DNA of 35,959 nucleotides from Chloroflexota bacterium (GTDB lineage: Bacteria; Chloroflexota; Chloroflexia; Chloroflexales; Roseiflexaceae), in assembly GCA_018969485.1 (NCBI GenBank), contig JAGWYG010000029.1:1-35959 (forward strand). The letters run 5' to 3'. Below, piece by piece: positions 8,553-17,359 of the stretch; the stretch's first letter is position 1; every line of letters begins with the position of its first letter. Under the pieces are notes generated by a model. The model did not search any database, had not been told where the DNA came from, and was given only the letters and a program-made list of their open reading frames with translations. The translations under genes were made by a program, and so were the position numbers.

Positions 8553-9608
8553 ATGACCCAATCCCGTGAACGGCTGCATGACCACATCCTCGGCAGCCTG
8601 ATGACCGCTGCGCTCGGTGATGCGATGGGCGCCGCAACCGAGCAGCACTCCATCGCCGAGATCATCGCCACCTACGGTGGCCTGCTGCGCACCCTCGAGA
8701 CACCTGGCCGCCAGACGTTCTCCCATGGCAATGTGCCGGGCGAAGTGACCGACGACGTGAGTCAGATGTTTGCGCTGGCACAACTGCTGATCGATTGCCG
8801 GGGCCAACTGACCGAGCAGGCCTGGCTCGCGACGCTGGTGCACTGGTCACGGACGTCGAAGCACCGGCAGCAGATGGGACCCACGACGCGCCCGCTGCTC
8901 GAGGCGCTGGCGGCCGGCCGCGACACCGCCGACATCGGCCGCTCGCCCTTCTCCGATCGCAAGCTGTGCAGCTTCGGGACGACCAATGGTGCGGCGATGC
9001 GCGTGGCGCCGGCCGGCCTGGTGCACCCGGGCGACATCGACAGCGCGGTGCGGCTGGCCTGGATCACTGCACGGCCGACCCACGATACCCAGATCGCGAT
9101 GGCCGGCGCCGGCGCGATCGCCGCCGGCGTCGCACATGCCCTGACCCCGGGAGCCGACGTGTGGTCGGTGTTGCGGGCGTGTCTGGCGGGCGCGCGCCAG
9201 GGCGAGGCGCTGGCCGCGCGCGAGGGGCGCGTGGTGGCAGGGCCGAGCATCGTGCGGCGCATCGAGATCGCCGCCGAGGCGGCATTGCGCGCGCGGGACC
9301 TGCACGAGGCGATCATCGCCATCGAGGCCAGCGTCGGCAACTCGGTGATGACGGTCGAGTCGGTGCCTGCGGCGATCGGGGTGTTCGTCGCCGCTGCCGG
9401 CGATCCGCACGACACGGTGTCGGCTGGCGCGAGCATCGGCAACGACAGCGATACGATCGCGGCGATGGCCGGCGCGCTGGCTGGCGCGCTGCGTGGGATC
9501 GCTGCCGTGCCCGCCGATCTGGCGGCAACGGTGCGCAGTGCCAATCACGAGGACATCGACGCGCTGGCCGCCGGGCTCACCGGGCTGTCCCGGGGCGCAG
9601 CGCACTGA
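8553..9608 (+). CDS. ADP-ribosylglycohydrolase (DraG/ARH) family protein
   Basis: The family removes ADP-ribose or cleaves related ribosyl bonds with a dinuclear magnesium centre. In this 351-residue protein the metal-site motifs are visible: GDAMG at 22-26, TDDV at 66-69 and GNDSDT at 296-301 (family form G-G-D-T-D-T). The usual TDDT reads TDDV, so one ligand or neighbouring residue is replaced. The start at 8553 has GAGGAGG just upstream. Lying between a PfkB kinase and an AA_synth protein, it may act in small-molecule salvage rather than on ADP-ribosylated protein; this is inference. Confidence 0.88.
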   Translation: MTQSRERLHDHILGSLMTAALGDAMGAATEQHSIAEIIATYGGLLRTLETPGRQTFSHGNVPGEVTDDVSQMFALAQLLIDCRGQLTEQAWLATLVHWSRTSKHRQQMGPTTRPLLEALAAGRDTADIGRSPFSDRKLCSFGTTNGAAMRVAPAGLVHPGDIDSAVRLAWITARPTHDTQIAMAGAGAIAAGVAHALTPGADVWSVLRACLAGARQGEALAAREGRVVAGPSIVRRIEIAAEAALRARDLHEAIIAIEASVGNSVMTVESVPAAIGVFVAAAGDPHDTVSAGASIGNDSDTIAAMAGALAGALRGIAAVPADLAATVRSANHEDIDALAAGLTGLSRGAAH

Positions 9609-9647
9609 CGGTCATGATCAGGGCGCGATGCGCCCGGAGGGGTGGAT

Positions 9648-10220
9648 ATGATCACGATTCGCAAGTTCGTCACGATCGTCGAGCACATTCAGCGCGAGAT
9701 GGACCAACCGGCCGACGTCCCGCTGCGGCGCGTCGCGGTGGCGGCAATCTTCCGCAATCCGTATGCCGGGCAGTTCAGCAGCGACCTGCAGGCGCTGATC
9801 GACTTCAATGCGCCGCTGGGAACGATGCTGGCAGGCCTGCTGACCAGTGCGATGGGTGCCCCGATCGAAAGTCTGGGCAAGGGTGCGCTGATCGGCCTGA
9901 ACGGTGACGCCATCCATGGCAATGCGTGCCTGCTCACCGAATTTGCCAATCCGATCCGTGCCGCCGTCGGCGGTGGCCTGGCGTGGATCCAGTCCACCAC
10001 CAAACGTGCTGCGCCGGGGACGCTGATCGACATCCCGCTGGCGCACAAAGATGCGCTGTACGTGCGCGATCACTACGACACCATCACGGTGCATCTGCCT
10101 GATGCACCGCATCCCGATGAGATCGCCGTGATCATCGCCGCAGCCAATCGCGCCTACCTCAACCCGCGGCTCGGTGGGCTGCAGGCCGATCAGATCAGCG
10201 TTCGCGATGGCCTGCGCTGA
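9648..10220 (+). CDS. AA_synth (DUF1185, amino acid synthesis) family protein
   Basis: The 190-residue protein matches my memory of Pfam AA_synth: a start of the type IRKFVTIVEHI, then RNPYAGQF, GKGALIGLNG, AVGGG and a C-terminal PRLGGL. The family's biochemical activity is poorly defined despite its name. ATG 9648 is preferred because GGAGG ends seven bases upstream; GTG 9642 in the same frame lies immediately against that site. The gene follows the ADP-ribosylglycohydrolase-like gene by 39 bases and is the last of the run. Its 3' end overlaps the converging epimerase gene by 26 bases. Confidence 0.85.
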   Translation: MITIRKFVTIVEHIQREMDQPADVPLRRVAVAAIFRNPYAGQFSSDLQALIDFNAPLGTMLAGLLTSAMGAPIESLGKGALIGLNGDAIHGNACLLTEFANPIRAAVGGGLAWIQSTTKRAAPGTLIDIPLAHKDALYVRDHYDTITVHLPDAPHPDEIAVIIAAANRAYLNPRLGGLQADQISVRDGLR

Positions 10221-11079
10221 CGGCCGACCGGTCGCCGAGGCCGTATGATTCCCAGCGATGGCGCGCCTCGAAGCCGAACAGCTCGCGGGCGCGCCGGGTG
10301 TCGAACAAGGCGCCAAACGGTGCCAGCGCGGCATGCGGGGGCGGCGCGTGGGGTAGATACGTGGCAACCAGCTCGCGGGTCGTGATCGGCATACAGGTGT
10401 CGGGAGCGCTGATAAAACACGCGTGATGTCCGGCGGTATCGCACTGCAGCGCCAACGCCGCGGCACGCCCCACATCACGCGTGTCGACGTAGCTCCAGCA
10501 GTTCGTCGCCCCGGCAGCCGGATCATGCCAGAACGGCACCAGCAACCGGGCGAAGCTCTCGGGGGTATGGGCCCAGACGACCCGCAGGCTGATGGCAGTC
10601 AGGTGGCAGCGTTGCGCATACGCCGCCACCAACTGCTCGCCGAGCGCCTTCGACAGCGCGTAGGGATCCTGGGGATCGAGCGGGTGCTGCTCATCGAACG
10701 GCAGCGCATGGATCGGGATGGGCCGATAGTGGAACGGAATGCCCAGCGTCGACATGCTCGACGTCCAGACGAAGCGGCGGATCCGATGCACACGACAGGC
10801 CTCGAGCACATTGAACAGCGTGCTCATGTTGCTGCGGAACAGGACGTGATCCGGGACGCCGCCGGGGCGTGGCACGGCGGCGGCATGCACCACCGCATCG
10901 CAGCCATCGAGCACGTCGACGGCCTCGCCAAACGATTCCAGGTCGATCAGGCGGAACCGTGCTCCGGGTGGTTGTGCCGGCACGCGGTCGCCGACCAGCA
11001 CGTCGTGCCCGGCAGCGACCAGCGCGGCGACGATCGCCTGGCCGATGTGGCCCGATCCTCCAGTGACCGCAATACGCAT
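10195..11079 (-). CDS. NAD-dependent epimerase/dehydratase (extended SDR)
   Basis: The 294-residue protein is an extended short-chain dehydrogenase of the kind that oxidises or epimerises nucleotide sugars and similar substrates. It shows the NAD-binding TGGSGHIG at 6-13, an acidic residue after beta-2 (GDR, 30-32) favouring NAD, the Ser region TSS at 106-108 and catalytic YxxxK at 140-144. A CGGAGG site precedes ATG 11079. It stands alone on the minus strand with its own promoter at 11124-11151. The specific substrate is not evident. Confidence 0.9.
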   Translation of the reverse strand: MRIAVTGGSGHIGQAIVAALVAAGHDVLVGDRVPAQPPGARFRLIDLESFGEAVDVLDGCDAVVHAAAVPRPGGVPDHVLFRSNMSTLFNVLEACRVHRIRRFVWTSSMSTLGIPFHYRPIPIHALPFDEQHPLDPQDPYALSKALGEQLVAAYAQRCHLTAISLRVVWAHTPESFARLLVPFWHDPAAGATNCWSYVDTRDVGRAAALALQCDTAGHHACFISAPDTCMPITTRELVATYLPHAPPPHAALAPFGALFDTRRARELFGFEARHRWESYGLGDRSAVSAGHRER

Positions 11080-11123
11080 CGAGTGACCTCCGCATGGGTA
11101 ATCGATTGAATGGCATGTCGCGC

Positions 11124-11151
11124 ATTATAGGGTGTGATGGCGCAGTGCCGA
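11124..11151 (-). promoter_or_regulatory. Promoter of the epimerase gene
   Basis: On the minus strand a perfect TATAAT (11124-11129) lies 16 bases downstream of TCGGCA (11146-11151, four of six consensus bases). The predicted start near 11117 gives a leader of about 38 bases ending in a good ribosome binding site. The region also serves as upstream sequence for the divergent gene at 11165, for which I saw no comparable promoter. Confidence 0.65.
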
Positions 11152-11164
11152 CGAGGGGAGCAGC

Positions 11165-11920
11165 ATGAGTCACGCAGAGTGGGCCGGCCGTCATCAGGAC
11201 AAGGATGGATTGCGTGCGCGCATCTGGCGCGAGCTCGTCGCCCAGGGCGCCTCGCCGAAAGACCCGTTCGGGCATATTCCCGACTTCTACGGCTCGGATC
11301 GGGCGGCGGCGCTGCTGGCGACCCTGCCGGTCTGGCAGCGCAGCCGGGTCATCAAGGCCAATCCCGATACCGCCCAGGCGCCGGTGCGGCTACGGGCGCT
11401 CCAGGAAGGCCGGATGGTCTACATGGCAGTGCCACGGCTGATCGACGACCGCTGCTTCGTCGCGCTGGTCGCCGCCGAATTGCAGGCACAGGGCGTCGCG
11501 CTCGAGCACGCGGCCACCTGGCAGGGCGCGCTCGAGCATGGCCGGCTGGTGGCATTCGAGGCGATGGAACCCATCGACCTCGTCGTGACCGGCTGCGTCG
11601 CCGTGAGCCGTGGTGGCGGCCGCACCGGCAAGGGCGCCGGTTTTGCCGACATCGAGCTCGGCATGCTGCGCGAATGGCGCCTGGTCGGCCCGGGCGTGCC
11701 GATCATCACCACCGTCCACGCCATTCAGCTCGTCGACGACGGCGACGTCCCGATGATGCCACACGATTCGGCGCTCGACTGGATCATCACCCCGGACGAG
11801 GCGATCGAGACGCACACGCGCTATCCGCAGCCACGCGGCATCGCATGGGATGCCGTCCAGCCCGATCAGTACGAGTCCATCCCGGCGCTGCGCAGCATGC
11901 GCGCCCGCCGCCCAGTCTGA
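11165..11920 (+). CDS. 5-formyltetrahydrofolate cyclo-ligase-like protein
   Basis: The fold family converts 5-formyl-THF to methenyl-THF using ATP. The 251-residue protein carries an N-terminal basic helix with the typical R-x-R-I-W spacing (residues 15-22) and the Gly-rich motif GRTGKGAGFADIE at 152-164, equivalent to the usual G-x-G-x-G-Y-Y-D. Tyr-Tyr is replaced by Phe-Ala, a variation seen in the MTHFSD-like branch, which may not have the classical activity. GGGGAG precedes the start. The next gene begins 16 bases later, so the two are probably co-transcribed. Confidence 0.8.
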   Translation: MSHAEWAGRHQDKDGLRARIWRELVAQGASPKDPFGHIPDFYGSDRAAALLATLPVWQRSRVIKANPDTAQAPVRLRALQEGRMVYMAVPRLIDDRCFVALVAAELQAQGVALEHAATWQGALEHGRLVAFEAMEPIDLVVTGCVAVSRGGGRTGKGAGFADIELGMLREWRLVGPGVPIITTVHAIQLVDDGDVPMMPHDSALDWIITPDEAIETHTRYPQPRGIAWDAVQPDQYESIPALRSMRARRPV

Positions 11921-11936
11921 GCTGAGAGGTAGCATC

Positions 11937-14900
11937 ATGGCCGATCGCTCGTTCGCCCTCGACGAGAAGTACACGCTGCTCGAAGGAACCATCCTGCTCT
12001 CGGGTGTCCAGGCGCTGGTGCGTGTCCTCCTCGATCGCCGGCGCGACGATGCCCGCCGCGGCTTGAACACCGCCGGCCTGGTCTCGGGATATCGCGGCTC
12101 GCCGCTCGCCGGATTTGACCTGACGATCGAGCGCGCCCAGAAACTGCTCGAGGAGCACCAGATTCGCTTCATTCCCGGCGTCAACGAGGATCTCGGCGCG
12201 ACGATGCTGTTCGGCAGCCAGACCGCCAACCTGTTCCCGGGCGCACGCTACGATGGCGTCTTCGGCATGTGGTATGGCAAGGCGCCGGGCGTCGATCGCT
12301 CGGGCGATGTCTTCAAGCATGCCAACTTCGCCGGCACCAGCCGGCGCAGCGGCGTGCTGGTGGTCGCCGGCGACGATCCCGGCTCGAAGTCCTCGACGCT
12401 GCCATCGCATTCCGAGCCAGCGCTCTATGATGCGCTGATGCCGGTGCTGGCCCCGGCCAGCATCCAGGACGTCCTCGACTTCGGCCGGCTCGGCTACGAG
12501 CTGTCGCGGTTCAGCGGGCTATGGGTCGGCTTCAAGGTCACGAATCTGCTGGCCGACGAGTTCGGCACCGCGCTGGTCGCGCCGCACCGCCCGCCGGTGA
12601 TCATTCCCGAGCTCGATATCCGCGGCCAGCCGTGGCAGGCATCGCAGACGCACACGCTCGGCGCGCCGCGGGCGCTGGCGCTCGAGCAGGAGATCTACGA
12701 GGGGCGGCTGGTGGCAGCGCGGGCATTTGCGGCGGCGAACCGGCTCGACCGCATCGCCGTCGATCCATCGGACGCCTGGCTCACCATCGCGGCGGCGGGC
12801 AAGACGTTCGGCGAGGTGCGGCAGGCGCTGACGCTGCTCGACCTCAGCGACGATGTGCTGGCGCGCTATGGGGTACGGTTGCTACAGCTCGGCATGGTCT
12901 TTCCGCTCGATGACAGCATCATCAGCCGTGCGGCACGTGGTGTCGAGGAGCTGATCATCGTCGAAGAGAAGCGCCCGTTCATCGAGCTGTTCGCCCGCGA
13001 TCTGTTCTACCACCGCGCCGATCGGCCGCGGATCGTCGGCAAGCGCGACGAGCAGGGGCGCGCCTGCATCCCGGCGCACGGCGAACTCGACGCCGAGCGC
13101 CTGGTGCCGCTGCTGCGCGAGCGGCTGGCACAGCGCATCCCGCGCAGCGCAATGCGCAACAGCGCCCGGCCGCGGACGCCACCGCCAATCATTCCGCTGG
13201 CCGCCGATACGCCGGTGCGCGGGGCCTATTTCTGCTCGGGTTGTCCACACAACCGCTCGACCATCGTCCCCGCCGGCTCGATCGCGATCGGCGGCATCGG
13301 CTGCCACGGGCTGGTGCACGGCATGGAGCGCAGCACCGTCGGGCTGGCGCACATGGGTGGCGAAGGCGCCCAGTGGGCGGGGCTGGCACCGTTCACCGAG
13401 ATGCAGCACGTCTTTCAGAACATCGGTGATGGCACGCTGTTTCACTCCGGCTCGCTGGCGGTTCGGCAGGCGATCGCCGCCGATGCCAACATCACCTACA
13501 AGATCCTGTACAACAATGCCGTCGGCATGACCGGCGGCCAACCGGTCGACGGCACGATGAGCGTCCCGGCGCTCACCCGTGCGCTCGAGGCCGAAGGGGT
13601 ACGGCGCATCATCGTCACCAGCGACGCGCCGGAGAAATACGCCGAGGAGGAGCGCTTCGCCCCGGGCGTCGAGGTCTGGCATCGCGACCGCCTGATCGAG
13701 GCTCAGGAAGTCCTGAGCACCACGCCCGGCGTCACCGTGCTGATTCACGACCAGATGTGCGCCGCAGAGCTGCGCCGCCAGCGCCGCCGTGGCCGCCAGG
13801 TCGATCCCGCGCTGCGCGTCCTGATCAATGAGGCGGTCTGCGAGGGCTGTGGCGACTGCGGCGTGCAATCGAACTGTCTCAGTGTCCTGCCCGTGGACAC
13901 CGAGTTCGGACGGAAGACGCGCATCCATCAGTCATCGTGCAACAAGGATTACTCGTGTCTGCTCGGCGACTGCCCGGCGTTTCTCACCATCACGCCAGCC
14001 GACGGCGTGCGCCCGCCGCGCCCGCCGCGCCCGGAGCTCCCCGATGAGCTCGCCGAACCGTCGGGCGAGCGGCCAGCCGAAGCCGCCATCTATCTCATCG
14101 GCATCGGCGGCACCGGCGTCGTGACGGTGAACCAGATCCTCGGCACCGCCGCCCTGCTCGATGGCTTGCACGTGGTCGGCCTGGACCAGACCGGATTGAG
14201 CCAGAAGGGCGGGCAGGTCGTCTCGCACCTGAAGCTGTCGCCGCACCCATTCACCGGCGCCAATCGCGTCGGCAGCGGCATGGCCACCGGGTATCTGGCG
14301 TTTGATCTGCTCAGCGCCGCCGCAGCCCCGCACCTCTCGCGCGTCGCCCCCGGCGTCACGACGGCGATCGTCTCGACCAGCACGATGCCGACGGGAGCGA
14401 TGGTGCGCTCGCCGGAGATCACGTATCCGGCCCAGGAGCGCCTGGTCGCGCAGATCGAGCAGCACACGACGCCCGGCGCAAACACCTATCTCGACGCGGT
14501 GGATCTGGCCGACCGCCTGTTCGGCGATCATCTGATGGCGAACATGATCGTGCTCGGCGCCGCGTATCAGCGTGGCCTGCTGCCCGTGGCTGCCGCCAGC
14601 ATCGAACGCGCGATCGAGCTGAACGGCGTGGCCATCCAGCGCAATCGCGAGGCGTTTCGTGTCGGGCGGATGGTGGTGATCGATCCCACCTGGGCGGACG
14701 CCGAAGTGCAGCGCCGGACGATCACGACCCGACCGGTGGTGAGCGCAGCAGCCCGTGCGCTCATCGACGCCGTCGGCGCCGCGGGCGAGGTCCTGCGGCT
14801 GCTCGAGATCCGCGTTCCCGAGTTGATCGCGTACCAGGACGAGGCATATGCCCGCGAGTATGTGGAACTGGTGCGACGCGTGGCTCGCGCCGAGGCCGAC

Positions 14901-15407
14901 GCCCTGCCCGGCAGCAGCCGGCTGACCGAGGCCGTGGCGCGCTACCTGTTCAAGCTGATGGCCTACAAGGACGAGTACGAGGTCGCGCGGCTCAGCCTGC
15001 AGCCCGAGCTCACGGCGACCATCGCCCAGCAGTTCGGCGCGGGGGCGCGCCGCCAGTATCAACTGCTGCCGCCATTCCTGCGTGCGCTGGGCCGGCGAAG
15101 GAAGATTGGCCTGGGGGCGTGGTTCGATGGCGTCTACCATCTGCTGGTGCGGCTGCGCGGCCTGCGGCGCACGCCGCTCGACCCGTTTGGCCGGGCGCCG
15201 GTGCGGCGCGTCGAGCGCGCGTTGATCGGCGAGTATCGGCAGGTGATCGAGGCCGAGCTAGCGACGCTCACCGCCGGGCGCATCGAGCGTGCGGCAGCGA
15301 TCGCCGAGTTGCCCGACATGATCCGTGGCTATGAGGAGATCAAGCTGCGGAATGTCGCACGCTACCGCGCCGCGCTGGAGCAACTCGTCGGCGCCGCGGG
15401 GGCGTGA
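11937..15407 (+). CDS. Indolepyruvate:ferredoxin oxidoreductase, fused single-chain form
   Basis: These enzymes oxidatively decarboxylate aryl or other 2-oxo acids to acyl-CoA, passing electrons to ferredoxin. At 1156 residues this is the fused type. A pyruvate-oxidoreductase-like N-terminal region covers about 10-410. A TPP-binding domain (about 420-600) follows, with a CSGCPHNRS motif. A cysteine-rich segment (about 630-690) reads CEGCGDCGVQSNC then CNKDYSCLLGDCP. The gamma-type domain starts at about 718 with GIGGTGVVTVNQILG. The ATG at 11937 has GAGAGG upstream; a longer in-frame extension overlaps the preceding gene and is unlikely. The 7Fe ferredoxin at 22579 could be an electron acceptor, but that is inference. 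Confidence 0.93.
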   Translation: MADRSFALDEKYTLLEGTILLSGVQALVRVLLDRRRDDARRGLNTAGLVSGYRGSPLAGFDLTIERAQKLLEEHQIRFIPGVNEDLGATMLFGSQTANLFPGARYDGVFGMWYGKAPGVDRSGDVFKHANFAGTSRRSGVLVVAGDDPGSKSSTLPSHSEPALYDALMPVLAPASIQDVLDFGRLGYELSRFSGLWVGFKVTNLLADEFGTALVAPHRPPVIIPELDIRGQPWQASQTHTLGAPRALALEQEIYEGRLVAARAFAAANRLDRIAVDPSDAWLTIAAAGKTFGEVRQALTLLDLSDDVLARYGVRLLQLGMVFPLDDSIISRAARGVEELIIVEEKRPFIELFARDLFYHRADRPRIVGKRDEQGRACIPAHGELDAERLVPLLRERLAQRIPRSAMRNSARPRTPPPIIPLAADTPVRGAYFCSGCPHNRSTIVPAGSIAIGGIGCHGLVHGMERSTVGLAHMGGEGAQWAGLAPFTEMQHVFQNIGDGTLFHSGSLAVRQAIAADANITYKILYNNAVGMTGGQPVDGTMSVPALTRALEAEGVRRIIVTSDAPEKYAEEERFAPGVEVWHRDRLIEAQEVLSTTPGVTVLIHDQMCAAELRRQRRRGRQVDPALRVLINEAVCEGCGDCGVQSNCLSVLPVDTEFGRKTRIHQSSCNKDYSCLLGDCPAFLTITPADGVRPPRPPRPELPDELAEPSGERPAEAAIYLIGIGGTGVVTVNQILGTAALLDGLHVVGLDQTGLSQKGGQVVSHLKLSPHPFTGANRVGSGMATGYLAFDLLSAAAAPHLSRVAPGVTTAIVSTSTMPTGAMVRSPEITYPAQERLVAQIEQHTTPGANTYLDAVDLADRLFGDHLMANMIVLGAAYQRGLLPVAAASIERAIELNGVAIQRNREAFRVGRMVVIDPTWADAEVQRRTITTRPVVSAAARALIDAVGAAGEVLRLLEIRVPELIAYQDEAYAREYVELVRRVARAEADALPGSSRLTEAVARYLFKLMAYKDEYEVARLSLQPELTATIAQQFGAGARRQYQLLPPFLRALGRRRKIGLGAWFDGVYHLLVRLRGLRRTPLDPFGRAPVRRVERALIGEYRQVIEAELATLTAGRIERAAAIAELPDMIRGYEEIKLRNVARYRAALEQLVGAAGA

Positions 15408-15441
15408 GCGGCCCGGGGCTCAGCGCTGCCCGCCCGGCTCC

Positions 15442-15473
15442 GGCGCCGCGCGTCGGGGCTGTGCGGCGGCGCC
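15442..15473. terminator. Hairpin between convergent genes, possible bidirectional terminator
   Basis: An 8-bp perfect inverted repeat (GGCGCCGC / GCGGCGCC, 16-base loop) lies in the 80-base gap between the oxidoreductase stop and the converging SDR stop. The position suits a shared terminator. No T-run follows on either strand, and such stems are common in GC-rich DNA, so confidence is low. Confidence 0.35.
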
Positions 15474-15487
15474 ATGCCCCGCAGCCG

Positions 15488-16303
15488 TCAGAGGTCGGGT
15501 GCGCTCACCCAGCGGCGCAGCGTCTGCCCGCCATCGATCAGCAACGATGCCCCCGTGATCGCGCGCGCCTGATCCGATGCCAGATACGCTACGATGCCGG
15601 CGATGTCGTCGGGCATACCGACGCGCCCGAGCGGGATGCGTGCGGCGAACCGCCCGAAGAATGCTTCCGGATCGGCGTCGGCGCGCTGCCCGATGCTCAG
15701 GGGGGTGCGGATGATGCCCGGGCAGATGGTATTGACGCGAATGCCGGCGCGCGCGACCTGCAGCGCCAGCGAGCGGCTGAACGCCTCGACCGCCGCCTTG
15801 CTGGCCATGTACGCCGAACTCCCCGGCAGCGTGTCGTGGCGGCCGGTCGATGACCCCATGTTCACGATCGCGCCGCCACCCGCGCGCAGCAAAGCCGGCA
15901 CGCCATACTTGCACGACAGCATCACACCGCGCAGATTGACGGCAATCATCTGATCCCAATCATCAGATGCCATCGCCACCACCGGCACGTCCATCCCGCC
16001 GATGCCAGCATTGTTGAACATCACGTCGATCCGGCCGAGCTGTGACTCGACCGTCGCCAGCGCCGCCGCGACGCTGTCCTCCTCGGCGATCTCGACCACC
16101 ACCGGGAACGTCGACGCGCCAGCGGCGCGCAGCACCTGCTCCGCCTGCGCGAGACCCGCTGCCGAGCGGTCGAGCAGCGCCACTCGTGCGCCCTCGGCCG
16201 TAAAGCGCCGCGCCGCCGCCCGGCCGATCGCCCCGGCCGCACCAGTCACCACGACCACCCGGTCGCGAAAGCGCATCGATCGTCCTGCGACGGTTCCCGT
16301 CAT
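15488..16303 (-). CDS. SDR family oxidoreductase (classical)
   Basis: A 271-residue classical short-chain dehydrogenase with TGAAGAIG (20-27), NNAG (97-100... region), Ser near 150 and catalytic YMASK (Y164, K168), plus the C-terminal GASLLIDGG typical of 3-oxoacyl reductase-like SDRs. ATG 16303 has GAGG seven bases upstream and lies nine bases after the oxygenase gene; the internal ATG at 16276 also has a site and would give 262 residues starting MRFRDRVVVVTG. It is the third gene of the minus-strand FMN reductase - oxygenase - SDR run. The substrate is unknown, probably an alcohol or ketone made by the oxygenase step. Confidence 0.9.
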   Translation of the reverse strand: MTGTVAGRSMRFRDRVVVVTGAAGAIGRAAARRFTAEGARVALLDRSAAGLAQAEQVLRAAGASTFPVVVEIAEEDSVAAALATVESQLGRIDVMFNNAGIGGMDVPVVAMASDDWDQMIAVNLRGVMLSCKYGVPALLRAGGGAIVNMGSSTGRHDTLPGSSAYMASKAAVEAFSRSLALQVARAGIRVNTICPGIIRTPLSIGQRADADPEAFFGRFAARIPLGRVGMPDDIAGIVAYLASDQARAITGASLLIDGGQTLRRWVSAPDL

Positions 16304-16312
16304 GTGGTTGCC

Positions 16313-17359
16313 TCAGTGATCATGATCATCGTCGTCGGCGTGGCCTGCGCCGGACATGCTCCCCATCGGCGCGTTCGCCGGCGTGCCGTCGATATTCCGC
16401 TCGGCGCTGCCACAGCCGCCCTCGCCGCTCGGCCGCACATGCGGCGTCGCACGCTGCTCGATCCCTTTCCAGGCATACGGATCCTCGCCCGCCACCATCA
16501 CGATGTCGCGATAGTCGGCGGTGCCGATCGCCTGCCCGGGCGTGAAGCCAGTCCACGGCAGCAGCGATTCGGCGCTCATGTAGTGATTGACCAGCGAGCG
16601 GCGGAATCCACCGGGCGCGTAGTTGGGCAGCGAGCGATGGAGCAGATAGCCGTTGAAGAACACGATGCTCCCGCGCCGCACCTCGACCGGCACCGCGTCA
16701 TCGTTGCGGTACGGAAACCGCATCGCCTCGCCAGTGCAATCGAACCGGCGGTCGCCATGGGTGCGCTGCGGCCAGATGAGGCCGTGCCGCTGCGAGCCGG
16801 GAATCACCCACAGGCAGCCATTCTCCACGGTCGCGTCATCGAGCGCGATCCACGCCCCCGTGAGCGAGCGATCACGCGTCGGGATGAAGTATTCGTCCTG
16901 GTGCCAGGCCTGGCCCGGCTTGCCCGACGCCTTGATGAACAGCATCGACTGCATGCACTTCACGTTCGGCCCGATGACCCGGGTCAGCACATCGACGATC
17001 GCCGGATGCGCCAGCGCAGCCGTCATCGCCTGCGAGACCTTGTGCGGGAAGTGAATGCAGAGGTACTGCCGCATCACCGCATCGTCATCGTGCTCCGCGC
17101 CCGACGGATCGATGCCGCGTACCGCCCCGCGATCGCCACGGCAGATCGCCGCCGCCTCGCGGTTGAGTGCGTCGACCTCATCGGCAGTGAGGGCGTCCTG
17201 GAGCACCAGGAACCCTGCCTCACGATAGAATGCCGCAGCGTCGTCGAGCGCATCGCGCCGCAGATAGCCCGCCGGCGGCACACCATCGGTCCAGGTCTCG
17301 AACGGGGCGACCTCGCGCGCCTCGGCGCGACGGTTCCAGTCGGCGATTCCATGCATCAT
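16313..17359 (-). CDS. Phytanoyl-CoA dioxygenase (PhyH)-like Fe(II)/2-oxoglutarate oxygenase
   Basis: The 348-residue protein has the facial triad of this family: H153 and D155 in WHQDEYF, and H241 in LLHRSLPN, followed by the likely 2-oxoglutarate-binding Arg in RRSLVNHY (253-254). The family hydroxylates or halogenates small molecules, lipids or antibiotic intermediates. The C-terminus ends in an unusual Asp/His stretch, HADDDDHDH (340-348), which could bind metal or simply be flexible. Its start overlaps the FMN reductase stop by four bases and the SDR follows at once, so the three form an operon. Confidence 0.9.
   Translation of the reverse strand: MMHGIADWNRRAEAREVAPFETWTDGVPPAGYLRRDALDDAAAFYREAGFLVLQDALTADEVDALNREAAAICRGDRGAVRGIDPSGAEHDDDAVMRQYLCIHFPHKVSQAMTAALAHPAIVDVLTRVIGPNVKCMQSMLFIKASGKPGQAWHQDEYFIPTRDRSLTGAWIALDDATVENGCLWVIPGSQRHGLIWPQRTHGDRRFDCTGEAMRFPYRNDDAVPVEVRRGSIVFFNGYLLHRSLPNYAPGGFRRSLVNHYMSAESLLPWTGFTPGQAIGTADYRDIVMVAGEDPYAWKGIEQRATPHVRPSGEGGCGSAERNIDGTPANAPMGSMSGAGHADDDDHDH

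Noticed and set aside
12882-15140. Minus-strand open frames opposite the oxidoreductase
   Set aside because: They mirror a well-conserved 1156-residue enzyme and have no independent motifs.
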